This document shows positions 17,830 to 27,385 of a stretch of DNA of 34,206 bases, piece by piece (the stretch's first letter is position 1; every line of letters begins with the position of its first letter). The stretch is taken from assembly GCA_903836515.1 (NCBI GenBank), contig CAILQW010000040.1, forward strand, positions 1 through 34,206, read 5' to 3'. A program made the position numbers and the translations under genes. The notes under the pieces were generated by a model. The model saw nothing but the letters and a program-made list of their open reading frames with translations. It had not been told where the DNA came from and ran no database searches. Source of the stretch: Candidatus Omnitrophota bacterium (GTDB taxonomy: Bacteria; Omnitrophota; Gorgyraeia; Zapsychrales; Fredricksoniimonadaceae).

Positions 17830-20370
17830 TCAGGCAATAAGTTTCTTTAGTTCATTCAGTTTCGCCAGCGCTTCAAGCGGTGTGATCGCATTGACGTCAA
17901 TCCCGTCGAACTGCCGGACCAGGGCTTCCCAGCGGGGATCCGTATCCCTGACGTTTGAAAAAAGATCAGGCCCCGCACCACCTGACTGTCCGGCCTTTAA
18001 ACGGTCCCTCAGATCTCCGTCGCGTTCCAGGCCGGCCAGGATCTTTTTCGCACGATTGACCACCGCCGCCGGCATGCCGGCGAGTTTTGCAACATAAATC
18101 CCGTAACTGTCATCCGTCCCGCCAGGAATGATCTTGTGCAAAAAGATCACCTTGTCCTCCCACTCACGTACCGCAACATTATAATTTTTTACGCCGCGGT
18201 ACTGATCAGCCAGCAGGGTCAATTCATGAAAATGCGTCGCAAACAGAGTGCGCACCTTGCGCTCCGCCAGAAATTCCGCCAGGGCCCATCCCAAAGCCAG
18301 CCCATCATACGTCGATGTGCCGCGCCCTACCTCATCGAGAATCACAAGGCTCTGGGGTGTCAGATTGTTCAAGATATCCGCAGCCTCCGTCATCTCAACC
18401 ATGAACGTGCTTTGCCCGCGGGCGATCTCGTCATGCGCCCCGATCCGGGTGAATATCTTGTCAACCACACCCATCGAAGCCGATGACGCGGGAATAAAAC
18501 TTCCCGTCTGGGCCAGCACGACCAAAATGGCGTTCTGACGGATATACGTCGATTTCCCGGCCATGTTCGGCCCGGTCAGGATCACCAGATGTTCATCGCA
18601 GCGGTCCAGACGAGTGTCATTGGGAATAAAATCTGCCCCGCAGACAGCTTCCACCACCGGGTGGCGGCCATCGGCGATAAAAAGCTCATCCCCATCGTTG
18701 ATCTGCGGACGAACATACCCCTTGCGGGAGGCGAGCAGGCTCAGGCTGTAAAAAACATCCAGCATGGCCAGCTCCCGGCAGTAGCGGTGCAAGGCCGCGG
18801 ACTGGGCCAGAACAAGGGCGGCGAGATCCTTCATGATCCCGGCCTCAAGGCGCAAGACTTGTTCTTCTGCCGAAAGCACGCGCTGTTCAAATTCTTTCAG
18901 TTCCGGCGTAATGAACCGTTCGCCGTTGACCAGCGTCTGTTTCCGCTGATAATCCGCAGGCACGGCCTTGATATGCACATTGGTGATCTCGATATAATAT
19001 CCAAAGATCTTGTTGAACCCCACCTTGAGAGAATTGATTCCTGTGCGGCGGACCTCCTCAGCCTGGTAGGCGGACACCCACTCCCGTCCGCCATCCTGAA
19101 GATCTTTGAGACTGTCGAGTTGCGCGTCATACCCCCTGGCAATGACCTTCCCCTCGTTGCGCGCCAAAGGCATCTGCGGGTTAATGGCGCGTTCAAGGGT
19201 ATCGCGCAAGGCAGGGATATCGCTCAAGGCAAAAAACACGCTCTGCCCGGCTACGGGTGCCAGCGCAGCACTCAATTCCGGCCCGCGGCATAACGCCTGA
19301 CGGACGACCAGGAGGTCCTTAGGCGCAGAACAGCCGCAGCTGATCCGCGAAAGGCTCTTCTCGACGTCGGGAATATTTTTTAACAATTTTGTCCCCAACT
19401 CGGCACAAAGCCCCGGATTCTCCTTGAACAGCGCCACCGCATCCTGACGCGCACGGATCTTGTTGATATCTTTCAATGGATGATACAGCCAGAAACGCAT
19501 GGCCCTGCGCCCCATGGGGGTCAGGGTCCGATCGACGTTTTTCAACAAAGATTCCAGCTCGAGCCCATGATGCGCCGCCGGCGAAATGAACACATATTCT
19601 CCATCGTCATAAAGCGCCACACGGTCAATATGCGCCAGGGGAACCTTGTTCATCTCGCGCAAATATTCGATGAGGGCCCCGCTGGCGGCCTGCGCCAGAG
19701 GAAGGTCCTCGATCCCGAACCCGCGCAGGGAGTTCGTCCCGAAATGACCGCACAAAATCTCATACGCCCGCTCCCGCGCAAAAGACCAGTCACGGAAGGG
19801 CGTCATGGCCGTATTCTTCAAACGCAGCAGAGGATGAGCAAAAATGTCCGGGACCCGCTCCTGGGGAAAAACACATTCGTTCAGCTGGAGCTTGGCAAGC
19901 GCCTCAACCGCGCGTGAGGCCGTAAACTGATTGACGTGGATCGCCCCTGTGGCGGTGTCCGTGAAAGCCAGGCCATACTGCTTGCCGTCCCCGCAAATCG
20001 CGGCAATGTGCCGCGCATCCGTGGCATCGTCAAGATACGTGCCGGCCGTGATGATGCGGACCACCTCGCGCCGGACAAGCCCCTTGGCCAGGGCGGGATC
20101 CTCAACCTGTTCGCAAATCGCGACTTTCTTTCCCGCTTTGATGAGGCGGGAAATATAATTATCGGCAGAATGAAACGGGATGCCGCACATGGGCACCCGC
20201 CTTTCGCCTGTGCCGCGCGATGTCAGGACAAGATCCAGTATCCCGGAAGCTTCCTGCGCATCCTCATGGAACATTTCGTAAAAATCTCCAAGACGGAAAA
20301 AAAGAATGCAGTCCTTGTGGCGGGCTTTGATCTCGAAATACTGTTTTTGCATCGGCGTGGCGTTATCCAT
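17830..20370 (-). CDS. mutS: DNA mismatch repair protein MutS
   Basis: TPMQKQYFEIKARHKDCILFFRLGDFYEMF; TGPNMAGKSTYIRQ; DEVGRGTSTYDGLA; ATHFHELT. Confidence 0.98.
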   Translation of the reverse strand: MDNATPMQKQYFEIKARHKDCILFFRLGDFYEMFHEDAQEASGILDLVLTSRGTGERRVPMCGIPFHSADNYISRLIKAGKKVAICEQVEDPALAKGLVRREVVRIITAGTYLDDATDARHIAAICGDGKQYGLAFTDTATGAIHVNQFTASRAVEALAKLQLNECVFPQERVPDIFAHPLLRLKNTAMTPFRDWSFARERAYEILCGHFGTNSLRGFGIEDLPLAQAASGALIEYLREMNKVPLAHIDRVALYDDGEYVFISPAAHHGLELESLLKNVDRTLTPMGRRAMRFWLYHPLKDINKIRARQDAVALFKENPGLCAELGTKLLKNIPDVEKSLSRISCGCSAPKDLLVVRQALCRGPELSAALAPVAGQSVFFALSDIPALRDTLERAINPQMPLARNEGKVIARGYDAQLDSLKDLQDGGREWVSAYQAEEVRRTGINSLKVGFNKIFGYYIEITNVHIKAVPADYQRKQTLVNGERFITPELKEFEQRVLSAEEQVLRLEAGIMKDLAALVLAQSAALHRYCRELAMLDVFYSLSLLASRKGYVRPQINDGDELFIADGRHPVVEAVCGADFIPNDTRLDRCDEHLVILTGPNMAGKSTYIRQNAILVVLAQTGSFIPASSASMGVVDKIFTRIGAHDEIARGQSTFMVEMTEAADILNNLTPQSLVILDEVGRGTSTYDGLALGWALAEFLAERKVRTLFATHFHELTLLADQYRGVKNYNVAVREWEDKVIFLHKIIPGGTDDSYGIYVAKLAGMPAAVVNRAKKILAGLERDGDLRDRLKAGQSGGAGPDLFSNVRDTDPRWEALVRQFDGIDVNAITPLEALAKLNELKKLIA

Positions 20371-20469
20371 AGGGAATTGTTATAACATAAAAAGCCGAAC
20401 CGGAAAACCGATATCCATTTCCTGCCCCGAGGTTCCCCTTGCCAAAAAAACATCTTTTTCAACCCGGAC

Positions 20470-20499
20470 TTGTATTCTTATGTAAGAATGTATTAAAAT
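20470..20499 (+). promoter_or_regulatory. Candidate promoter TTGTAT-N18-TAAAAT with embedded palindrome ATTCTTA-TG-TAAGAAT (20474-20489)
   Basis: Direct reading upstream of the + strand coiled-coil gene pair. Confidence 0.5.
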
Positions 20500-20506
20500 T
20501 ATTCCC

Positions 20507-21541
20507 ATGCGAGACGATATGAAGAAATCCTTATCACTTTGTTTCCTTGCCTGCCTGCTCCTGACAGCCGTGGCAGCACCTGTTTCATTCGCCGAAAAAT
20601 CTACGACGCCATCTACGGCCAAGAATCCAAAGGTTGCCGCGCCGGCAGCTGTGACCAAGCCTGCCAAATTCCAGTTGAGCATCGTGGAATTGACGAATGC
20701 GGAAAACTACCGTTATGGACGCGAGATGTTCTTGAGCGGCAACTATCCCGAGGCCGTAAAAGCGTTTGAGGAAATCCTTCGCCTGGACTGTCACAACAAG
20801 GTGGCGCAGTACCATCTTCTTAAAATAGCCGTTCAAAACCCTGACTTCGCTTACCTGAAAGATGAACTTAAAAATCTTCCTTGCGGCACCTACGACTTCA
20901 CCAAAGAAGATTTTCTCCCCGCCTCCCTTTATTACGAAAAAGATACCGACATCCTCCTGGAACAGATCATTTCCTACCAGAAACGCCAGCGCATGAACGA
21001 AGAAGAGCTGAAGGCCAAGGCGGAAAAATACAGCGGCATGGTCACGGATCTGGAAACCAGAACAGCCGGGCTCATGCAGACAACCCCAGACAAGGAACCA
21101 GCTGAAAAAACAACAGCCCGTATCGCCGATGAGCGCAGGGCCGCCTACAAACTGGACAAACAGATCGCCTACCTCAAGAGTGAACTCGCCCTGGAAAGAC
21201 TGGAACGCCAGAAAAAACTTCAGGATATGCGCACACGTCTGGCCGCGGCCGAAAGCCGCTTGAGCGAAAACGAAGATGCCCCCGCAGCGCCCGCTGCCCC
21301 GCCGTCATATTCTCCCAAAGCCGTGTCCCTCATGGAAGCCATTGCACAGGCCAGGACCCAGCTTGAAGGCAAGGAAAAAACCGCCGCCGACAAAGACAAG
21401 GAACTCGCGGCGCTGCAGGAGCGCTTCGACGATATCCAGCGCAGGCTCAAGATCATCCAGGACGAGCTCGTGCGGAAAACAGCGCAAATGCAGTCACTGG
21501 AAACCAACCTTCAGGATATGCAGGACCACGCCAATCCATGA
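20507..21541 (+). CDS. Secreted TPR/coiled-coil protein (alternative start 20519)
   Basis: Signal peptide KKSLSLCFLACLLLTAVAAPVSFA; TPR-like YRYGREMFLSGNYPEAVKAFEEILRLD; long heptad-rich region. Confidence 0.75.
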   Translation: MRDDMKKSLSLCFLACLLLTAVAAPVSFAEKSTTPSTAKNPKVAAPAAVTKPAKFQLSIVELTNAENYRYGREMFLSGNYPEAVKAFEEILRLDCHNKVAQYHLLKIAVQNPDFAYLKDELKNLPCGTYDFTKEDFLPASLYYEKDTDILLEQIISYQKRQRMNEEELKAKAEKYSGMVTDLETRTAGLMQTTPDKEPAEKTTARIADERRAAYKLDKQIAYLKSELALERLERQKKLQDMRTRLAAAESRLSENEDAPAAPAAPPSYSPKAVSLMEAIAQARTQLEGKEKTAADKDKELAALQERFDDIQRRLKIIQDELVRKTAQMQSLETNLQDMQDHANP

Positions 21542-23514
21542 AAAATAAATTCCTGGCTCCTGTTTTATGTTGCCTCGTAACCCTGCTGGGCACACTGCCT
21601 GTTTCCGCGCAGGCTTATCGGTCGCGCCTTCATTTCCTGGAAGAATTTGCGATTCATCAGTATGAAACAGGTGAAAAGACCCGCGCAGCCAAGGAATTCC
21701 TGCGGCTCCTGCGCCTTGACCCTGACAACGCCATCGCCCGAACATATCTTGATAAAATCACCAAAGACCCACTTAATACCGTCCAGGACAAAGCGCAAAT
21801 AGACCAGCTGGTCACTGACATCAGCCAGGCCCAGCACGCACTTGACAGCTACCAAAAAGATCAAAAAGATCTCGAAAAAATGATCCGTGACCTTATTACG
21901 GAAAATGACGCGCTCTACGCATCTCTCTCCAAACGATCACGCGAAGTCCTGGAAATGCGTGAAAAATTCTACGGTATTCCTTACGGCTACACATACCGCG
22001 ACGTGATGAACAATCTCCCTGTGGACCGCGTTCCCCAGCACTTGCATTCAGCCGAAGATATCCTGCCTGATCCGCAACCCACAGACGGCTTTGAAACCGC
22101 GCGGCCCCTCAAACGAGCCGCCAGCACAACCATTCCAGAGAACTATCAAGAACAATCAGATCAACAAAATCCCGCCCCGGAATATGCCGCGCGTCCTAAC
22201 ACAACGCCAACCACATCAGCCGCGACAACCGTACAGGATCTTGCGCCTGATCAAGAAAAAAACAGGGCCGAAATCAACCGGCTTCTGGCCGACATCGCCG
22301 CGCTCCAGCAGCAAAAAAATGTCGTCCACATCCAGGCGCCGGCACCCTCACATGTGCCGCAAGAACCGGCAGGAACCCTCCAGGCCAAAAGGGACCTGTT
22401 ACTCCAAAAGACCCAAACACTGGCTGAAAAACAACAAAGCCTCGCCGCACTCAGGCAGGAACTCCTGTCCATGAACAGCGGGCTGAAAGGCGCCAACAAC
22501 CGCTACATCGACGCACTCCGCCTGATTGACGACTACTACCGCGACATCAAGAATGAAATTTCCGATAAACACTACGTCGAGCAGAAAATATTCGCTGAAC
22601 TGATGAACGACTATGCCGCCAAAATCAAGGAAGCCCAGTTGATCCGCTACGCCGTCTGCCGTCGCGACCACGCCCTCACCGCCTTCAAGGCAAGGCTTGC
22701 GGAAAATAACCGCCGTCTCCTTTCGCTTGATACCGCAATGGCCGTCCGGGACCGCCAATTGGCAGGCTATAAATCTCTCCTGGTCCAGCATAAAAAAGAA
22801 CTTGAACACCAAGCCGCACTCATCCTCCTCCAGCAAGGGCGTCTCAGCCTGACGGATAAAAAACTCACCGGGGTCACGGCCCAGGTTACCACCATTGAAG
22901 AAACCCTTAAACAAAGTGACGTCCAGCTGGACCGGCTCAAAGACAACATCACCCGCACCCGCGACCTCATTGCCCGGCAAAAAGCCGGCCTCGACACCAT
23001 GAACACGGCCAACCAGAAGGCCGCGCTTGACTCATCGCGCGCCGATAAACTTGCATCCATGAACAAAGAACTTGTGTCCCGCCTTGAGACAAACCAGAAA
23101 GCCCTGGAAATAGCCGGCGCCCGCATCGAACACATGGAAGACCGCATCGCCGCTGAAAAAGCCAAGGCTCAGCTGTCCCTGGTGAAAAATCCTCAAAAAA
23201 TCCTGCAGGAAAGGATCGGCGATCTTGAGGGAAAACTTGAACGCAAGATCGCTGAACTGGAGACGGCAAAAACCCGCCTGTACGCACTTACAGCCCTGCG
23301 TGAAATCCCGCAGGAACAGGGAAATAAAAATACGCCCGAAAATCCTGCCGCCGATGAAGCGCTTGCACGTGCCCGGGCCGAAACGGCTGACCTGACCCAA
23401 AAAACAACAAACGCGCTTACGGAGATCAAGCGCCTCAACGATGTCGTCAAAACAAAGGATGCCGAGATCCGCAGCCTGCAGGCCCGCTTAAACGAACTCA
23501 CGCAGAAACCTTGA
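21538..23514 (+). CDS. Secreted TPR/coiled-coil protein
   Basis: Signal peptide ending VSAQA; TPR-like EFAIHQYETGEKTRAAKEFLRLLRLDPDNAIA; extended coiled coil; ATGA overlap with upstream gene. Confidence 0.78.
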   Translation: MKNKFLAPVLCCLVTLLGTLPVSAQAYRSRLHFLEEFAIHQYETGEKTRAAKEFLRLLRLDPDNAIARTYLDKITKDPLNTVQDKAQIDQLVTDISQAQHALDSYQKDQKDLEKMIRDLITENDALYASLSKRSREVLEMREKFYGIPYGYTYRDVMNNLPVDRVPQHLHSAEDILPDPQPTDGFETARPLKRAASTTIPENYQEQSDQQNPAPEYAARPNTTPTTSAATTVQDLAPDQEKNRAEINRLLADIAALQQQKNVVHIQAPAPSHVPQEPAGTLQAKRDLLLQKTQTLAEKQQSLAALRQELLSMNSGLKGANNRYIDALRLIDDYYRDIKNEISDKHYVEQKIFAELMNDYAAKIKEAQLIRYAVCRRDHALTAFKARLAENNRRLLSLDTAMAVRDRQLAGYKSLLVQHKKELEHQAALILLQQGRLSLTDKKLTGVTAQVTTIEETLKQSDVQLDRLKDNITRTRDLIARQKAGLDTMNTANQKAALDSSRADKLASMNKELVSRLETNQKALEIAGARIEHMEDRIAAEKAKAQLSLVKNPQKILQERIGDLEGKLERKIAELETAKTRLYALTALREIPQEQGNKNTPENPAADEALARARAETADLTQKTTNALTEIKRLNDVVKTKDAEIRSLQARLNELTQKP

Positions 23515-24588
23515 TTTCCAAAGGATCTCGGCCCATTCCCCTTCCGGCGTCGAATCGATCACAATACCCCCGCCAACCCCCATTTCTCCCCTGGCCCCCT
23601 CCAGAAGAATCGTACGGATGGGAACATTGAAAAAGAAATCCCGCTGCGGCGTGATCCATCCCACGGCTCCGGTGTAAATCCGCCGCGGCCAGGGCTCAAG
23701 ACTGCCGATGATCTCCATGGCTTTGACCTTGGGGGCCCCTGTCACAGACCCCGACGGAAAAATGGCGCGGAAAATATCCAGGAATGCTGCCTGCGGCGCA
23801 ATGCGTGCTGTCACGGTGGATGTCATCTGGAATATTGTCCTGTAACGCGCCACCTCGAAAAGCCGCGGCACCTGCACGGCATCGCCGATGCGGCCAAGGT
23901 CGTTGCGCAAAAGATCGGCGATCATGACATTCTCTGCACGATTCTTGGGGTCCCCCCTCAACCAAAGGCCGCCAAAAACATCATGCACGCCACCCCTGGG
24001 CCAGGAACCCTTCATGGGCTTTGCCGTCAAACAGTCCTTTTCTTTTCGAACAAACATCTCCGGCGATAAGGAAAGAATACGGTAACAGCCTGTCTCTATA
24101 TACGCCGGATACGGCACGGGCTGCCGCTGCAAGAGGGCTCTGTAAAGGCTGTACGAAGATCCATGCACCGAGAGTTTCCAGGGAAGGCAATATGTGATTT
24201 GATACACATCGCCAGCCCGGATATGGGCGTGGATACGGGATATCCCGCGGGCATGGTCTTCACGGGATATGCCTGGATGAACATGCTCCAGGCGGAATCT
24301 TTCACGCGGGATAAGCGGACGTTGCCGCAGGGGTTCATCAAAAACACCCAGGCACATCAGGGGAAAACCTGCTCTGCCCGGATAATCCAGCGCAGGTTCA
24401 AGGGCATAACCGGCTTCATAGGAAAAAAATCCGGCGGCATAATACCCGGCGGCCACAGCGCGCTCCAGACGCTCGAAACAACCCTCAAGCCCGGATGGCG
24501 TGTGGCAAACAATAACCTCCCGGGGATGTTCAAAAAAAAGCGGGGTCTTCCCGAATTCGAAAAGGGCACGCACATGACACCTCCCCAT
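23488..24588 (-). CDS. pabB: Aminodeoxychorismate synthase component I / chorismate-binding enzyme
   Basis: DVYQITYCLPWKL; LSPEMFVRKE...TAKPMKGSWPRG; NVMIADLLRNDLGRIG; FPSGSVTGAPKVKAMEII; TGAVGWI. Start approximate. Confidence 0.88.
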   Translation of the reverse strand: MGRCHVRALFEFGKTPLFFEHPREVIVCHTPSGLEGCFERLERAVAAGYYAAGFFSYEAGYALEPALDYPGRAGFPLMCLGVFDEPLRQRPLIPRERFRLEHVHPGISREDHARGISRIHAHIRAGDVYQITYCLPWKLSVHGSSYSLYRALLQRQPVPYPAYIETGCYRILSLSPEMFVRKEKDCLTAKPMKGSWPRGGVHDVFGGLWLRGDPKNRAENVMIADLLRNDLGRIGDAVQVPRLFEVARYRTIFQMTSTVTARIAPQAAFLDIFRAIFPSGSVTGAPKVKAMEIIGSLEPWPRRIYTGAVGWITPQRDFFFNVPIRTILLEGARGEMGVGGGIVIDSTPEGEWAEILWKSRFLREFV

Positions 24589-24643
24589 AACGGCCTGGGT
24601 GTCCTGCGCACGCGGGACTATGGCATGACCGGAATACGACGAC

Positions 24644-26020
24644 TTATTTCCCGATGCAAAACTTCGAAAAAATATGCTCCAGCACATCGGCATCCACATC
24701 ACGGCCTGTGATAGCATCGAGCTCATTCACAGCGGCCTTGACATCCTCAGCGGCAAACTCGAGCGAATCATGGTTAAGGACCGCCTCCTGTGCCCGCTCC
24801 AGAGCCTGTTGGGCCCGCCGGAGCGCCTGGGCGTGACGCACATCGTTGATCAGCACGCCCCGTGCATCCAAAGCAACATCTCCCAACGCGATGCGGATCA
24901 TCGCAGCCCTAAGTTCATCGATACCCTCACGCTTCAATGCAGATACCCGTACCTGGACCCCGGCAGGCAGATGGCCTGGCGCCGCAGGTAAATCCGCTTT
25001 ATTGAACACAATGATCGTATGGGGATTGCTAATCTCGGCCATCACGGCACGGTCCGCCTCATCCGGAGGACAGCTCTGATCGATCACGCAAAGAACCATA
25101 TCCGCCGACGCCATCGATGCACGGGAACGCCGGACAGCCTCCGCCTCCACCTTGTCGCGTGGCAGAAGAATGCCCGCCGTATCCACCAGATTCACGGGGA
25201 TCCCGTTGATATTGACACATTCCTCGATGATGTCACGCGTGGTCCCAGCGATATCCGTAACGATCGCGCGCGGCACACGTAAAAGCGCGTTAAGCAGCGA
25301 TGACTTGCCGACGTTAGGTTTCCCGCAGATCACAACCCGGATACCTTCCTTGAGGATCCTTCCGCTGTCAGCGGTCGCCACAAGGGCGTGGAGACGCATC
25401 GCGATCGCCTGAATATCCCGTTGAACCCTGGCAGCCTGGCCTGCATCCGTGTCATCTTCCGGAAAATTGAGGATCGCTTCGACCCCCGCGAGGACCGATA
25501 AAAGCATCCCACGCAAATTTTCAAGTTCCGCCGAAAGATCACCCTTCAACTGACGCTCCACCGCCCGCACCGCAGCCTCTGTCCTGGCGGTGATAATATC
25601 CAGCACCGCCTCGGCCTGGACCAGGTCTATCCGTCCGTTCAAGAACGCCCTCTTGGTAAACTCACCGGGCTCCGCCAGCCTGGCGCCTGACTGAAAACAG
25701 CGTTCTAGGATGGCGCGCATCACCGCCGGGCCGCCATGCCCGCTGATCTCCACGACATCCTCGCAGGTATAACTTTTAGGGGCACGCATGAACGCCGCAA
25801 GAACCTCGTCGATAATATCGCCGGCATCCGCCTTGACCCAGCCGTAATGGATGCTGTGCGAACGCCACAAGGTCAAAGGCCCCGGCGTCTTCCCGCAAAA
25901 AAAACGTCCCACAACGTCGAGCGCGCTTTTCCCGCTCACCCGCACGGTCCCAATGCCGCCGGTTCCGGCAGGGGTAATGATCGCCGCAATGGTGTCTTCC
26001 ACGCCTTTATACTGGTACAT
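24644..26020 (-). CDS. mnmE: tRNA-5-carboxymethylaminomethyl-2-thiouridine GTPase MnmE
   Basis: DTIAAIITPAGTGGIGTVRVSG; G1 GKPNVGKSSLLNAL; TDIAGTTRD; C-terminal FCIGK. Confidence 0.97.
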   Translation of the reverse strand: MYQYKGVEDTIAAIITPAGTGGIGTVRVSGKSALDVVGRFFCGKTPGPLTLWRSHSIHYGWVKADAGDIIDEVLAAFMRAPKSYTCEDVVEISGHGGPAVMRAILERCFQSGARLAEPGEFTKRAFLNGRIDLVQAEAVLDIITARTEAAVRAVERQLKGDLSAELENLRGMLLSVLAGVEAILNFPEDDTDAGQAARVQRDIQAIAMRLHALVATADSGRILKEGIRVVICGKPNVGKSSLLNALLRVPRAIVTDIAGTTRDIIEECVNINGIPVNLVDTAGILLPRDKVEAEAVRRSRASMASADMVLCVIDQSCPPDEADRAVMAEISNPHTIIVFNKADLPAAPGHLPAGVQVRVSALKREGIDELRAAMIRIALGDVALDARGVLINDVRHAQALRRAQQALERAQEAVLNHDSLEFAAEDVKAAVNELDAITGRDVDADVLEHIFSKFCIGK

Positions 26021-27380
26021 AAACTCTTGCCTCAGCACATACAAAAACAGACCCTGTCACGACAACAATCCCATCCCTGCCAGCCAGTCGCCGCGCCTCA
26101 TCCATGGCTTCCCCCACATGCCGTGAGGCAGCGATTTCAATCTCCGGCACAACCTTGCCGATCTCCACCGGCGACAGATCAGCCGAACGCGGATGACCCG
26201 CCCGGGTGAGGATGATGGCCTGCGCGCGTGAGGCCAGGGCTGAAACGAACCCGCACACATCCTTATCTGCACTCATGCCCACCACAAAAACGGCGCGGCG
26301 GCCAGGATAAGCGCTGCCCATGGTGGCCAGCAGCACGCGCGCTGATTCCACCGTATGCGCGCAATCAATGACCGTGACCGGATCGATCGCAATGCGTTCA
26401 AACCGGGCGGGCCACGTCACCTTTCCCACCCCTGAACGAACCGCTTCCTCGGTCAGGACAAACCCGAACATTTCAAGATCTTCCGCCATCGCGATAGCGA
26501 GCGCCGCGTTCTGCGCCTGGTGGGCTCCGGTCAACGGCGCGGCAAGCCCCTCATACAAACGACGTCCCTGCACATCAAAGGTCACAGCATCTTGGGAAAT
26601 CCCGTAGATCTGGCACAAAACATCTTCGCCAACGATCGACGGGCAGATACCCATCTCGCGGCAACGCGCCTCAAATACCGGCAACGCCAGGGGTGCTTGG
26701 GGTGCCAGGGCCACGCGCTGGAAGGGAGCTTTGATGATCCCGGCTTTTTCTCCGGCGATTTTCTCGATGGTCATGCCCAGCAGATGTGTGTGATCAAACC
26801 CGACGGGCGTCAGGCCGCACACAGATGTCTCAAAAACATTGGTCGCATCAAGCCTGCCGCCAAGGCCGGTCTCCAGCACCACAATCTCCACGTTCCTTTG
26901 AGCAAAATACGCAACCGCGAGAACAGTGATCAATTCATAGAACGTGATCTGTGTCCCTGCCTGGCGCAAGGCCTCGATAGCATCATGATAATGGCGCAGC
27001 AAGCACTCCATGTGATCATCAGGGATACAATCCTGAAACAGGGTCGGCACGCCCTCCAGTGCCTCACGCCGCGGTAAAACAGGGGCCTTTTCAGGCTCAA
27101 GGATACGGATCCTTTCACGCACGGAATACAAATGAGGCGACGTATAAAGCCCTACACGGTATCCTGCCGCCTGCAGGATCGATGCCAGAAAAGCGCAGGT
27201 CGATCCCTTTCCCTTGGTGCCGGCTACATGTGCAAAGCGCAGTCTCTCATCCGGACGGCCGAACACACAAAGAAGCCGCTCCACGCGGTCGAGTGAAAAC
27301 GACGCCGGAGCGGCATGTTGAAGCCTGGCTTCCCAATTAAGGAATGTTTCCAAATATTCGTCGACGAAGTGCGACGCCAT
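26007..27380 (-). CDS. folC: Bifunctional folylpolyglutamate/dihydrofolate synthase
   Basis: HVAGTKGKGSTCAFLASIL; YTSPHLYSVRERI; ETGLGGRLDATNV; GFDHTHLLGMTIEKIAGEKAGIIK. Confidence 0.95.
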   Translation of the reverse strand: MASHFVDEYLETFLNWEARLQHAAPASFSLDRVERLLCVFGRPDERLRFAHVAGTKGKGSTCAFLASILQAAGYRVGLYTSPHLYSVRERIRILEPEKAPVLPRREALEGVPTLFQDCIPDDHMECLLRHYHDAIEALRQAGTQITFYELITVLAVAYFAQRNVEIVVLETGLGGRLDATNVFETSVCGLTPVGFDHTHLLGMTIEKIAGEKAGIIKAPFQRVALAPQAPLALPVFEARCREMGICPSIVGEDVLCQIYGISQDAVTFDVQGRRLYEGLAAPLTGAHQAQNAALAIAMAEDLEMFGFVLTEEAVRSGVGKVTWPARFERIAIDPVTVIDCAHTVESARVLLATMGSAYPGRRAVFVVGMSADKDVCGFVSALASRAQAIILTRAGHPRSADLSPVEIGKVVPEIEIAASRHVGEAMDEARRLAGRDGIVVVTGSVFVCAEARVYVPV

Positions 27381-27385
27381 GGGTA

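Noticed and set aside
18589-19293. 234-aa + ORF antisense to mutS
   Set aside because: Shadow ORF opposite conserved MutS sequence.
24163-24711. 182-aa + ORF antisense to pabB/mnmE
   Set aside because: Shadow ORF; coding strand established by PabB and MnmE motifs.
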